Source: a virus
Strand: one strand, 5' to 3'
Length of the DNA: 24,904 nt
Virus record (IMG/VR): IMGVR_UViG_3300030117_002802
Location: 1 to 24,904 of that record
Part shown: positions 1-7,858 of the stretch, one piece after another
Position numbering within the stretch: position 1 is the first letter of the stretch
How the letters are laid out: each line of letters opens with the position of its first letter
Made by a program: the position numbers and the translations under genes
Notes under the pieces: generated by a model
Databases searched by the model: none
The model's input: only the letters and a program-made list of their open reading frames with translations
Told to the model about the DNA's origin: nothing

Positions 1-367
1 CAGCGCTGTATAGAATCATGTCCTCTACTAGAAAATGAAACGCTTCGTTGAGGTTGCTCGCTGGCTTTTTCAGGCCATCACGGACTGCGCCCATAATCAT
101 GTTGATCAAAGACCCCTGGATGGCAGCGTCAATTTGAGAGAAGTACCTCTCGGTAAAATCTTTTTGCATCGTGAGGGGCTCTATTTGATGTACATCAAAA
201 GGGCCGTCTGGGTGCGTGAATGGGGCTGTGCCCGAAGTGAACTCAGCAAACACATCGTCTATCTCGTTAGACAAAGTGCCCCTAAACGTGTTTACAACGC
301 TGGCTACCTGGGCCAGCTTGCCAATCCTAGTAAACAGTCCGTTCGTGCCTGTGTATGTGATTGCCAT
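1..367 (-). CDS. virion-type protein of unknown function, partial (C-terminus beyond left edge)
   Basis: The frame is open from the ATG at 367 through the left edge, so about 122 N-terminal residues are visible and the stop lies outside. The protein begins MAITYTGTNGLFTRIGKL, followed by a mostly helical stretch (AQVASVVNTFRGTLSNEIDD). I recall this opening, with a GLFTR-G-K core, from uncharacterised phage structural-module proteins, but no function is established that I know of. The start overlaps the stop of the upstream gene by one base (TAATG), which points to translational coupling. It is the most distal visible gene of the leftward virion operon. That the reading frame is real is well supported; its role is inferred only from position. 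Confidence 0.8.
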   Translation of the reverse strand, partial: MAITYTGTNGLFTRIGKLAQVASVVNTFRGTLSNEIDDVFAEFTSGTAPFTHPDGPFDVHQIEPLTMQKDFTERYFSQIDAAIQGSLINMIMGAVRDGLKKPASNLNEAFHFLVEDMILYSA

Positions 368-678
368 TATGCTTCCTGAACAAGGTAGAAGGTTACAGTC
401 CTGTCAGCCACCACGAGCAGTTTCTGTAACGGGTCTAAGGTTATTGAGTAGTTGTCGAACTGCAGAGTGCTGGTCGAATTCGCAGCCACTTGCTGTCGCC
501 ATATCACATGGAAGTTACTGACAGCCGATTTGGTTTCTTCCCTGGGTTGTACCGACACCGTCAGCAATGCCGCGTTGCTGGCGTCTGTGTTACAAACAGC
601 CATAGCAACAATGGCAGAGTCAACAAAGACTTCCTGACTCGTTGTGCTAATTACTTTTTGTGTGCCGATTCTTGCCAT
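367..678 (-). CDS. small virion-module protein, unknown function
   Basis: A 103-residue protein starting MARIGTQKVISTTSQEVF. An AGGA Shine-Dalgarno lies about eight bases upstream of the ATG. It is rich in alternating hydrophobic and Thr/Ser residues, as in a beta-sandwich, with no signal peptide or membrane segment. A single Cys (VCNTD) is present. It starts 32 bases inside the upstream gene and its stop overlaps the next start (TAATG), so it is embedded in the virion operon. A minor structural or decoration protein would fit, but I do not recognise the family. The start is well supported by the ribosome binding site. Confidence 0.75.
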   Translation of the reverse strand: MARIGTQKVISTTSQEVFVDSAIVAMAVCNTDASNAALLTVSVQPREETKSAVSNFHVIWRQQVAANSTSTLQFDNYSITLDPLQKLLVVADRTVTFYLVQEA

Positions 679-1405
679 ACGGGAAAATCCTATTTAGCTT
701 GTCTCTTCGCGCCTTGCACTTCTCGCAACTCTTGATACCGAGCAACCCGAAAAATCTTTCTAGGGTAGTACCGAGGCCTGTGGAGCCCTGCGGTAATCTC
801 TTCGGATGTTTTTTCTGCTGGCATTTGCTACACCCGCCAGTCTTCTCGCCTTTCCTGTCTACCAGGCTAGCTTGTTTGTGAACCCATCCATTGCCCCCAG
901 GTCTGTCCTGCGGGTGCTTGGCCATCGGATATACAAGCTCCCTTTTCTTCTTCAGCAAGTTAGTGAAAGCCGAATCTGGCCACAGATCTTCGATCTCTAT
1001 GATTTCTGGGCCCAGGGTGAAGTTCTTACATCCCATGCAATCTTGGAAGATCGGTGTCCCGTCGAAGTAGCCCCTAGAACATTTTCTTGGCAAAGATTCC
1101 TGCGTGTCTACGTCGCTGCTAAAGACGCACCTCGAAGCGACAACCTCTGATTCGTACGCTGCCATCAAAGATCTCATGGATGCGTTAGCCATTTGAAGAG
1201 CCATCCTTTTGTCTTTTTCTTTGCCATGGTTCGCAACAGCCCTGTTACGAGGTCTTTCGTTAGAGGCTTTCGGAGAGAGACTACCGTCATAGGTGCGGCA
1301 CAATCCTGACGGGTTAGAGGGATCTAATGGCAGTACACCGTCTTCAAGTGGCATGTGCTCTGCGCCGGTCATCTGTATTCTTTTTTGTTCTTCTTCGTAG
1401 TTCAT
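647..1405 (-). CDS. phage protein with C-terminal paired CxxC metal-binding-like motif
   Basis: A 252-residue protein. The N-terminal two thirds is charged and low in recognisable features, with a CMGC pair near residue 123. The C-terminal part carries CSKC, then GLGTTLERFFGLLGIKSC and CEKC, then a basic tail RRDKLNRIFPYGK. Two CxxC pairs could bind zinc. A GLG...C-x2-C-K...LN-x-FPYG ending is one I recall in many uncharacterised aquatic phage proteins; no function is known to me. It sits six bases below the cysteine-rich 641-residue protein gene and overlaps the next gene by 32 bases. Its start has no clear Shine-Dalgarno, so coupling to the upstream gene is likely. Confidence 0.75.
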   Translation of the reverse strand: MNYEEEQKRIQMTGAEHMPLEDGVLPLDPSNPSGLCRTYDGSLSPKASNERPRNRAVANHGKEKDKRMALQMANASMRSLMAAYESEVVASRCVFSSDVDTQESLPRKCSRGYFDGTPIFQDCMGCKNFTLGPEIIEIEDLWPDSAFTNLLKKKRELVYPMAKHPQDRPGGNGWVHKQASLVDRKGEKTGGCSKCQQKKHPKRLPQGSTGLGTTLERFFGLLGIKSCEKCKARRDKLNRIFPYGKNRHTKSN

Positions 1406-1411
1406 TTGGTA

Positions 1412-3337
1412 TCAACAAGTTGCGGGTATGCTTGCGGGAAACCCGCTGACCCTTGACGCTCCGCCAGCTCCATACTGGCTTCCAGTCAGCAATATGTTTG
1501 CTGCGCTATAAAAGTCGTGCCTCCCGTGCACTAAGACTCTTTCGCCTTCATACGTAGGATTGCCCTCATTGGCACAAGTTGTTGCCTCACCTCTTCTGTC
1601 TGAGCAATAAGAACGACCCCCAAAGCTGCTGCTTACTCCACACGAGCCTCCGCTGTTTGCGGCTGCTATGCCAGCACTTGCAAAAGATCTGAAGTCGGGT
1701 GGCTGCGTGGCATCAGTGTTGTAGTTGTAGTAATACTCGTTGTGAGTAGTGTAAGTGCTGCTGTTGTTTTGGGGGTGGATTCCACTTTTGGGAGGAGTGC
1801 AAGCCCAACCGCAAAGATTGTGGTTGCTAGGACCATTGGCCCACCCGACGCAACCCATATTGGTGGACTTTATTTTTGCCCCATATCCACCACCAGAAAT
1901 TCTAAATGTTACTGCAGTGGGGCAGTCTTTCTCTTCTGGCGTGACACATATGCCCCGAGGGTCAAAGATGTAGTACGCCCCGTTGAGTGATTCGTCGAAG
2001 TTGCCATCCATGTCAGGAAATTGTATCCATCCATCAGAGTGAACTATGTCACCCGCCACGAGGCCATCTGGGCAATCGTCCATGAAATAACTCCTGTACT
2101 CAGGGTCTGATTTCATGGCCCTGTTGTGCGCACGTTTTTTGATTCGTTTGTCTTTGCCTGTCGCACCTATTCTCTCTATCGACATTCTTTGAGTCTGAAT
2201 CTCCAGGTTGCCGTCTGACAACTTTTTGAAAGAGTGTGTTAGCCTTGCCGTGTCTGTGTGATTAGATTGTTGTCTAAATACAGCTTTTTCTCCAGGCTGC
2301 ATGGACTGAACGTAGTCCTGGTTCAACCTGAGCTTGCCGAAAAAGTTACGTTCAAGAATGTTTTCATCGACCGGAGCGTTCACTAAACCAGTCTGTAATG
2401 TTTCTTCTTCACTGTTCGAGAACGGAATACTGGACAGACCTGGAAACTTTACATTCTGGTCTTCTCTGTTTTTTCTTCGCAGTATGTTGAACAGTTGTGG
2501 TACAAAACTTGGCCTAACCCGCTCCCCGATCAGCTTAGGAGGATGCCTAAAAACAGCACCAGGATCGCTAGTTTCTGCACTGCCAGCAACTGTGTTGAAC
2601 GGGAGTCTCGGTATGTCACATTGTCCCGGATCTCCATAGCAGTATTCGCAAGGCTCTGGCTGACATTGTTTGTAACAAGCCTGGTTTTCAAAAACTATTG
2701 CTGCGTTGCCGGGACCGACAACCCGAACATCTTGGAAACAAATGACGTTTGTCGGACCTGTAATACTGGAGTATGTGCACTCGCAGTTTGTGCCGCCTTC
2801 GCAATTCGGATTCAGTGAACATCCTGTGTTATTCGGTGTGCATTCGGCATAGCCACAAGATTCGGTTCTCTCATGACCAACTTCAAACGGTCCATGCGTA
2901 TTTGCTATCCCTGCAGATGGAATGTACCTAATAATAGGCATCTGGCACAAAATGCAGGCACCGCACGTTTGTGTCCCAGTAGGGCAATTCGCGCTATCGG
3001 TAACGTAAGGTATGCACCCTTCGTTGCACTGTGCTGCTTCGTCTCTGTAGCCCACAGGAAACGTATAGTTCACGTATAAATTGTAAGTGAACGGCAGAGT
3101 GTCTCCGGTCAAACCATTAGCACAGGATGGCGCAGGGCAACCGACAATAGGCGCTTCGCAGGGACATGTCTGACCTGTGCCAACCGGACCCGTGATCGGG
3201 CTGCAAAAACAGCTCCTGCAGTAACAGGGCTTGTCATCGTCAATTGAACTGCCGCCCCAGCAGCACTCTGGACTATTACAGCCATAGTCATAGTGCGCTG
3301 CTCTCGCGCGTGTCCATATGGTCTGATGCCAAGTCAC
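1412..3337 (-). CDS. large cysteine-rich virion-associated protein
   Basis: A 641-residue protein using a GTG start that overlaps the upstream TAG by one base (TAGTG). No in-frame ATG precedes residue ~130, so GTG is the best choice. By my count it holds about 39 cysteines, roughly 29 of them in the first 245 residues, many as CxC, CC and CxxC. A lower-cysteine basic middle follows, then a Gly/Ser/Asn/Tyr-rich C-terminal part (YYYNYNTD, GGGYGAK) typical of surface-exposed fibre or adhesin regions. There is no signal peptide. The position in the virion operon suggests a tail or host-contact protein. The cysteine density implies disulphides or metal binding once outside the cell. The family is not recognised. 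Confidence 0.8.
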   Translation of the reverse strand: MTWHQTIWTRARAAHYDYGCNSPECCWGGSSIDDDKPCYCRSCFCSPITGPVGTGQTCPCEAPIVGCPAPSCANGLTGDTLPFTYNLYVNYTFPVGYRDEAAQCNEGCIPYVTDSANCPTGTQTCGACILCQMPIIRYIPSAGIANTHGPFEVGHERTESCGYAECTPNNTGCSLNPNCEGGTNCECTYSSITGPTNVICFQDVRVVGPGNAAIVFENQACYKQCQPEPCEYCYGDPGQCDIPRLPFNTVAGSAETSDPGAVFRHPPKLIGERVRPSFVPQLFNILRRKNREDQNVKFPGLSSIPFSNSEEETLQTGLVNAPVDENILERNFFGKLRLNQDYVQSMQPGEKAVFRQQSNHTDTARLTHSFKKLSDGNLEIQTQRMSIERIGATGKDKRIKKRAHNRAMKSDPEYRSYFMDDCPDGLVAGDIVHSDGWIQFPDMDGNFDESLNGAYYIFDPRGICVTPEEKDCPTAVTFRISGGGYGAKIKSTNMGCVGWANGPSNHNLCGWACTPPKSGIHPQNNSSTYTTHNEYYYNYNTDATQPPDFRSFASAGIAAANSGGSCGVSSSFGGRSYCSDRRGEATTCANEGNPTYEGERVLVHGRHDFYSAANILLTGSQYGAGGASRVSGFPASIPATC

Positions 3338-4029
3338 TAATATGTCCCGCCGCTCTGACCGCCACTGGACTTATTGCTGGATCTGTTGTTAGTAGAACGG
3401 TCGCCTAGGAAAGCGTTGGTAACTTTGTCTCTGAATATGCCAAGCAGCTTGCCCCGTTGACGCCCCTCTCTACTATTTCTTTGTATTTCATCCTCTGACA
3501 CAGCTTGCTCTTCTGCTCCGCACTTCACGCACAGGGGTGTGGGGCAGAAAAAGAAATACTGATATCCGTTGGCAGGTCCAGGGTTTTCTATGGTTTCATC
3601 AACCTTAAAGACCGGAACACAGGTCGGCGGCTGTATCTTTTGTATCGTGATTACCAGACTAGAGTTCTCTGGAAAAATTTGATCTAGACATCCAGCGCCA
3701 GGCACAATGAAATCAGGCGTTTGTGGCGTTTCCCACAGGTTGCAAGCTAGCGCGTTTATGCCCTCTGCTGAAGTATCTGTGCTGTGTGCGGCAACCAACT
3801 CTTGTATTTCGTAGACACCGTCGTCTGGCCCATCGCCCAGAATCATGGCAGGGAAAGGCACGCCAGAACCAGAAGCCCCACCGCCACCGGCTATGTCCAT
3901 GTACATCGAGTCCAAGACAGGCTTGTACTTCATCAACATGTTGATGTCAGCAGCCATGCCTCGCAAGAAGTTTCTGAATTCCTGCGACAAGACAGATGAT
4001 GTAGGGAAATTGTCAGATGTGAATCCCAA
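3337..4029 (-). CDS. virion-module protein of unknown function (TTG start)
   Basis: A 230-residue protein. A TTG start at 4029 is preferred because AGGAGA lies six to seven bases upstream; the first in-frame ATG would remove 24 residues and lacks such a site. The N-terminal part is helical (VLSQEFRNFLRGMAADINML), followed by a glycine-rich turn (AGGGGASGSG), a beta-type middle and a basic Ser/Asn/Gly-rich tail. Two cysteine pairs near residues 160-170 (CPTPLCVKCG) could bind a metal. It directly precedes the cysteine-rich protein, and its stop overlaps that gene's GTG by one base. Likely a structural or assembly protein by location; no family recognised. Confidence 0.75.
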   Translation of the reverse strand: MGFTSDNFPTSSVLSQEFRNFLRGMAADINMLMKYKPVLDSMYMDIAGGGGASGSGVPFPAMILGDGPDDGVYEIQELVAAHSTDTSAEGINALACNLWETPQTPDFIVPGAGCLDQIFPENSSLVITIQKIQPPTCVPVFKVDETIENPGPANGYQYFFFCPTPLCVKCGAEEQAVSEDEIQRNSREGRQRGKLLGIFRDKVTNAFLGDRSTNNRSSNKSSGGQSGGTY

Positions 4030-4039
4030 AAGAAGTCTC

Positions 4040-4969
4040 CTAGCTTGGGATACCTAGACTGGAATAAGTCCATTCAGCTCCGGGCTGGACGCCTTCGCGA
4101 ACAGGTCTCATGCCGAACTTATTTGTACTGGATATGGGCGTTGCGACCCAATTCACGAAGTTGTCAGCTCTGGCTGTGAACTCATAGAAACCCCTGTACT
4201 TGAACGTCTGCCCACCAGAAGTCTCGTAACCACCATATGAATCCATTTGTATGCCGTCGAACCGTATTGACCTCTCGGCATATGCAACAGAACCCAACTC
4301 GGTGACTTGCTCGCTATTCAGACCACCTACCTTTTGCGCTACCGCAGCAGTTAGAGGGTTGTTAATTGCTACAAAAGGAACCTGCAGCTTCACAGATGGG
4401 ATCATCACCACCCTGGCAAAAGACTCTGGCGAAACCCCATCTGGCAACTCAAAAGTTTCCCAGTCGTACTGCTCGTTGTCAGATGGACCACCTGGGATAA
4501 GCCAAACATCATCTCCCTCGCTGGTTTCATACTTGAATGTTCTTTTGGCGTAATTTTCTACTCGCAGTTGCAACTCGACAGCAGTTGCCTGACCACCGCC
4601 ACCAACACCAGGCACTATGTAATAGTCCGCCACGATTACGTATCGCTCGTCCCCGACTTTCTGCACTTGAACTGTCTGCAAGGGGAGAAAGTTGTTGTTT
4701 GGGTGCACGATCTCATTCGTACTGGAAGTATCGCCTTTGTCGTCCACATACCTCGGCCCCAAAGATGTTTGCTCTACACCATTCACAGTGGAGGTGGTAG
4801 CACACAAATCAGCGATAATCGTTGTGCTAGTGCTAGAACTCTCGTCGTCAATGTCAGATCTAGTCGATTTGACAATGAATTTGCGAGTGGCTCTCAGCCT
4901 AGTGGCATCGAACCTGCTGTGCTGGTAGCTAGTGCCGATTACGTCAGAATGGATAATTGTTGTAGTCAT
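4040..4969 (-). CDS. virion-module protein, beta-rich; N-terminal domain shared with its upstream neighbour
   Basis: A 309-residue protein without cysteine-rich or membrane segments. Residues ~90-120 (HPNNNFLPLQTVQVQKVGD, then YVIVADYYIV) resemble the C-terminal half of the 110-residue neighbour encoded just upstream, which has LPMQEVTIQKIG and YVIEAVYYYA. Both also begin with a G-[ST]-SY element and a basic R-x3-R-[RK]-F-[IL]-V segment. This looks like a domain duplication, with this gene gaining a further ~190 residues (GGYETSGGQTFKYRGFYEFT). The start overlaps the upstream stop as ATGA. A baseplate, neck or tail role is possible; I do not recognise the family. Confidence 0.8.
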   Translation of the reverse strand: MTTTIIHSDVIGTSYQHSRFDATRLRATRKFIVKSTRSDIDDESSSTSTTIIADLCATTSTVNGVEQTSLGPRYVDDKGDTSSTNEIVHPNNNFLPLQTVQVQKVGDERYVIVADYYIVPGVGGGGQATAVELQLRVENYAKRTFKYETSEGDDVWLIPGGPSDNEQYDWETFELPDGVSPESFARVVMIPSVKLQVPFVAINNPLTAAVAQKVGGLNSEQVTELGSVAYAERSIRFDGIQMDSYGGYETSGGQTFKYRGFYEFTARADNFVNWVATPISSTNKFGMRPVREGVQPGAEWTYSSLGIPS

Positions 4970-5298
4970 AGCGCGTAGTAGTAAACAGCTTCGATTACGT
5001 AAAGGCCTCCATTGACGTTAGAGGTGCCGTCCAATGGTCTGTTGCCTATTTTTTGAATGGTCACTTCTTGCATTGGCAAGTTGCCGTTTGTGTATTGACT
5101 TTGCGGGTGCAAGTCGTTGCCTGAGCTGTCGTCAATTGAATTTATGAACGCAGCAATCAGGCTTGTCTGGTCAAACGTATTTATGCCGTCAACCAAAAAA
5201 CGTCGCACCGCACGTTCTTTTCTGTAGTTGCCTGACCCAGCAGAAAACCCTGTGTAACTTGAACCAGGCAAGTCATGTGCAAGGATTGAGAAAGCCAT
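4966..5298 (-). CDS. virion-module protein, paralogous to the N-terminal domain of the following gene
   Basis: A 110-residue protein starting MAFSILAHDLPGSSYTGF. A GGAG site, contained in the end of the preceding small gene, lies seven bases upstream of the ATG. The element LPMQEVTIQKIGN and the closing YVIEAVYYYA match LPLQTVQVQKVGD and YVIVADYYIV of the 309-residue protein that follows, so the two appear related by duplication. The stop overlaps the next ATG (ATGA). No membrane segments, no cysteines. A structural role is inferred from location and from the shared domain. Confidence 0.78.
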   Translation of the reverse strand: MAFSILAHDLPGSSYTGFSAGSGNYRKERAVRRFLVDGINTFDQTSLIAAFINSIDDSSGNDLHPQSQYTNGNLPMQEVTIQKIGNRPLDGTSNVNGGLYVIEAVYYYAL

Positions 5299-5301
5299 CG
5301 A

Positions 5302-5433
5302 TTACTCCAGAGTGCGCGAAAGCAAGCCCGAGATCTGTGACAACTCAGCGCTGATTTGCGCAAGAGTTTGCGAAATCTCGTTCATCTTTGATTCGATTGC
5401 AGTGGTGTCTACCTTTTCGTCGCTCTCAGCCAT
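5302..5433 (-). CDS. 43-residue predicted coiled-coil protein
   Basis: A short open frame with a good ribosome binding site (AGAGG six bases before the ATG at 5433), ending three bases before the next start. The translation starts MAESDEKVDTTAIESKMNEI and continues with hydrophobic residues spaced three and four apart (I, M, I, L, I, L, I, L, L) to the end. This is a classic amphipathic heptad pattern with almost no helix breakers. It fills exactly the gap between two virion genes, and its last codons supply the ribosome binding site of the next gene. A scaffold, trimerisation or chaperone-like accessory role is plausible, but function is unknown. Confidence 0.75.
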   Translation of the reverse strand: MAESDEKVDTTAIESKMNEISQTLAQISAELSQISGLLSRTLE

Positions 5434-5444
5434 GTCTTGCCTCT

Positions 5445-6023
5445 CTAAGTATCATTGCCCGCCGTGGCGCTAGCGGTCTCCTGTATGGGATCACCGCTGC
5501 CGCCGAACTGCTCTGTAGTTTGACCTGTAATTGTCACGCCTAGCTCATTGGACTCAGTAGACCAGTCAATGGCGATCTCCTGTGGCACCATTCTGAAAGC
5601 CAAGGCCAACTTGTGCACGGCGTTGCTGCCAGTGATTGTGTCGTTGCCCTCGCCCAGGACGATCTTGACATCCAACGACTGGCCAGTAGCTTGCTCAAGG
5701 TTAGCAATACCAATGACATTTGCAGACGGTACATGACCGGCTAGAACAACGGTGCCCTTCATACGCGACAGGCTCACCAGCTTTCTGTCGCGTATGGCGT
5801 TCGCCTCCGACGTGTCCAAGTTAGTCGTGAACTCGCCAGTCGCATCAAACAGGTCAGTAGAAAACTCAAACCTAGCACGCAGCAGTTTGATCTTGAAAAT
5901 GCTGCCGTCATGCGCAATTACATGAGCCGAGCTGATATGCGGGAACAACTTGTCGTCGGAGTTGTCGCCCCTGCCGTCGAACCGACGAAGTGCTATGTGA
6001 GGATGTCTAGCCGGTCCAGCCAT
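5445..6023 (-). CDS. virion-module protein of unknown function, beta-rich
   Basis: A 192-residue protein starting MAGPARHPHIALRRFDGRG. Most of it alternates hydrophobic and polar residues (IFKIKLLRARFEF, VVLAGHVPSANVIGI), typical of a beta-barrel or beta-sandwich, and ends in a flexible Ala/Thr/Ser tail. No cysteine, no membrane segment. Size and composition would suit a tail-tube, head-tail joining or decoration protein, but I see no specific family signature. It starts two bases after the stop of the third tandem paralogue and belongs to the same transcription unit. Confidence 0.78.
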   Translation of the reverse strand: MAGPARHPHIALRRFDGRGDNSDDKLFPHISSAHVIAHDGSIFKIKLLRARFEFSTDLFDATGEFTTNLDTSEANAIRDRKLVSLSRMKGTVVLAGHVPSANVIGIANLEQATGQSLDVKIVLGEGNDTITGSNAVHKLALAFRMVPQEIAIDWSTESNELGVTITGQTTEQFGGSGDPIQETASATAGNDT

Positions 6024-6024
6024 A

Positions 6025-6270
6025 CTACGCTGCGGTCACCAATGGTTGCCAGACAGGGTCTTCGGCAGTGCCAGTGTTGATCAAGATGCGCTTGTTTGAG
6101 TCGAGGGAACCCGTGCTGGTGTTCACAGCAATTGCGCCCTTGCCAAACCCACGGTAACCAGCAGCTACCGTAGCGGGAGCAGAGGTTCCCAGGTCAGCGA
6201 CCAGGAAAAATGCACCGTCGTGCGACGTGCCTTGCTGCGGCCTGCCAAGATTGTCGAGTACGTTAGACAT
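6025..6270 (-). CDS. tandem small virion-type protein, third of three paralogues
   Basis: An 81-residue protein with ACTGGAG upstream and a TGATG overlap with the preceding gene. It shares the layout of the two upstream neighbours: an N-terminal L-[GDN]-x-[LP]-x-Q-type segment, an acidic DG then FFLVAD strand, a glycine-rich loop, a strand GKGAIAVNT, and the ending ILINTGTAEDPVWQPL. The [VI]N-[TV]-GTA-x2-P-[TV]-W core is common to all three. I recall similar N-T-G-T-x3-P-x-W cores in phage decoration or fibre-associated proteins, without a proven role. It is the most diverged of the three, with an extra loop. Confidence 0.8.
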   Translation of the reverse strand: MSNVLDNLGRPQQGTSHDGAFFLVADLGTSAPATVAAGYRGFGKGAIAVNTSTGSLDSNKRILINTGTAEDPVWQPLVTAA

Positions 6271-6509
6271 CAGGATTCTCCAGTGACGTTAGTCCAAGTA
6301 GGGTTGGCTGCTGTGCCAGTGTTGACGAAGAGCGCGTTGGCGCCCGACGTGCAAGATGTGTTCACATACAGACCGCCGACACCAGCGCCCAACTGCGGGC
6401 TGCTCGTGCCGTCAGTGGGAGTACCACTGCCGAACTGCAGGAACCTGCCTTCAAAATCAGGGTGCATCTGCGGCTTGCCGAGTTGCGCCAGTACGTTAGA
6501 ACCTGCCAT
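6270..6509 (-). CDS. tandem small virion-type protein, second of three paralogues
   Basis: A 79-residue protein with GGAGGT upstream of its ATG, starting one base inside the previous TGA context and ending in a TGATG overlap. Aligned with its neighbours by eye: MAGSNVLAQLGKPQ, a DFEGRFLQF strand, GTPTDGTSS loop, GGLYVNTS strand and the shared ALFVNTGTAANPTW ending. It carries a single Cys (TSCTSG) in the loop where the other two have none. The tight head-to-tail arrangement of three equal-sized genes indicates duplication followed by divergence. Probable decoration or fibre-associated protein; inference only. Confidence 0.8.
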   Translation of the reverse strand: MAGSNVLAQLGKPQMHPDFEGRFLQFGSGTPTDGTSSPQLGAGVGGLYVNTSCTSGANALFVNTGTAANPTWTNVTGES

Positions 6510-6510
6510 A

Positions 6511-6747
6511 TCAACCTCCAGCGGTCATGTATTTCCATGTTGGGCTTGCCGCAGTGCCAACGTTCACAAAGATGCGGTCGTTGGCGCCAGTGCCTGCCTG
6601 ATTGATTGCGATTGCGCCCTTGGCAAAGCCAACGTCACCGCTAGCTCCGTCAGAGGGCTCTCCGTCCTTGAAGAGCAGAAACTTGCCGTCGAGTTCGACG
6701 CTAGTCTGCTCCTGGGTCATGCCCCGCAGGGCGTCATGTCCAGCCAT
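6511..6747 (-). CDS. tandem small virion-type protein, first of three paralogues
   Basis: A 78-residue protein with GAGGTG upstream. Pattern: MAGHDALRGMTQEQ, a VELDGKFLLFKDGEPSDG segment, GFAKGAIAINQ strand, and RIFVNVGTAASPTWKYM ending. The GKFLLFKDGEPSDG region corresponds to GRFLQFGSGTPTDG in the next gene, and GFAKGAIAIN to GFGKGAIAVN in the third, so each pair shares different pieces of the ancestral sequence. It follows the 366-residue adaptor-like gene by eight bases. Function unknown; a head-decoration or tail-fibre accessory role is suggested by position and composition. Confidence 0.8.
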   Translation of the reverse strand: MAGHDALRGMTQEQTSVELDGKFLLFKDGEPSDGASGDVGFAKGAIAINQAGTGANDRIFVNVGTAASPTWKYMTAGG

Positions 6748-6755
6748 TTGTCACC

Positions 6756-7856
6756 TCAACTAGGGAACTTAGTCCCGGCTCGGTTTGTGTAGTAAATGCT
6801 ACTTCTATCGGTTTTACGCCCGTAGGGCATTACAACTTCGGATCTGTCTTCGTTCACCCCGTAGTACGTCTCGCGGTCGTAATTGTAGCGATCCTCCTGG
6901 ATCGCCGTCCGCATCGCGGCGTCGTACTGTTTGCGGAACTCTCCGGTGCTGGGCCCTTCGGTGAAGTTCTCAGCAATTGCCATTGCCCCTAGCAGGATCA
7001 CGCCCTGGTACTTGTCAGGGATAGAGCTAGAGGTAACACTCGTGTCCTGGAACTCATAGTCCAGAACGTACTTCTTGTCTGGCAGTGGGAAAAACTGAAA
7101 GTCCTGCTTCGTCGGGTCATAGGCTACAAACCTGGGTGCGTCAGAATAGACTGACTCAGCGGCGTACATGTCGCGCAAAGCGCCAATGTTGATGATGTCC
7201 ACGTTGGCCTCGCCTGAGTCAGCTTGGTGAGTCATGTAGCCAGCCACTCTGTCCTTGTCGTCAGGCGGAGAGGCGTATGCGTTGTAAAACGTATACGACA
7301 CACCGCTCTGTGTGCCTGAAGCAACCTTGGCAACGTCGCCTTCTGCCACCGTCAAAGATGTATCAGCAAGAGTGACTGTCACATCCGGGCTAGCCATGGT
7401 TACGGCGGTAGGGGTGTGATATCCGTCTACGTTCGAGCCTATGCCTGAGATCTGAATGATGCATTCGTTGCTCTTGATCCACTGCAAGGTGCCACTGTTA
7501 ATTTTGTCGAACTCGGTAGTCGAGTCGAGTCCAAGAGTCAGGACTCCATTGGCGATCTGTGGACACTGCTCGCCAGCTACGTTGCTGTGCAACTTGAAAC
7601 CAGCAGCCCCGTCCTGCGAGAACGTCACGGGCTCGTCGATGACAATAGTTTTTGTGCCGCGAAGCCATGACCACCTGTGCGGTTGGTCTTGGTACGGTTT
7701 GCCCAGCGGGCTTTCTATTGCTTGCGTGAAAACATCTGTAGCTTGATCTACGATGCTAGCGACGAGCAGTGTCAGATCTCCACCAGGGGTGGCAGTGAAA
7801 CCATACCCAAGAAAATATGACACTTGCTTTTGAATTTCTGTAGCGCTAATTGCCAT
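6756..7856 (-). CDS. putative head-tail adaptor / neck-type virion protein
   Basis: A 366-residue protein preceded by an AAGGG site. The N-terminus is helical (EIQKQVSYFLGYGF, LLVASIVDQATDVFTQAIESP) and is followed by a W-SWLRGTKTIVID strand region. A beta-rich middle contains a VTVTLADTSLTV block. The C-terminal helical region (IPDKYQGVILLGAMAIAENF, then EFRKQYDAAMRTAIQED) resembles the end of tubular or adaptor proteins that contact the portal, where a planar PD-x-Y...L...A-x2-A segment precedes a long helix. The resemblance is from memory and weak. It sits between the basic HNH-like gene and the three small paralogues. Other neck or tail roles are possible. Confidence 0.7.
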   Translation of the reverse strand: MAISATEIQKQVSYFLGYGFTATPGGDLTLLVASIVDQATDVFTQAIESPLGKPYQDQPHRWSWLRGTKTIVIDEPVTFSQDGAAGFKLHSNVAGEQCPQIANGVLTLGLDSTTEFDKINSGTLQWIKSNECIIQISGIGSNVDGYHTPTAVTMASPDVTVTLADTSLTVAEGDVAKVASGTQSGVSYTFYNAYASPPDDKDRVAGYMTHQADSGEANVDIINIGALRDMYAAESVYSDAPRFVAYDPTKQDFQFFPLPDKKYVLDYEFQDTSVTSSSIPDKYQGVILLGAMAIAENFTEGPSTGEFRKQYDAAMRTAIQEDRYNYDRETYYGVNEDRSEVVMPYGRKTDRSSIYYTNRAGTKFPS

Positions 7857-7858
7857 GG

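Noticed and set aside
35-379. Plus-strand open frames at the left edge
   Set aside because: They lie antisense to a minus-strand gene that is coupled by TAATG to its neighbour and has normal virion-type composition.
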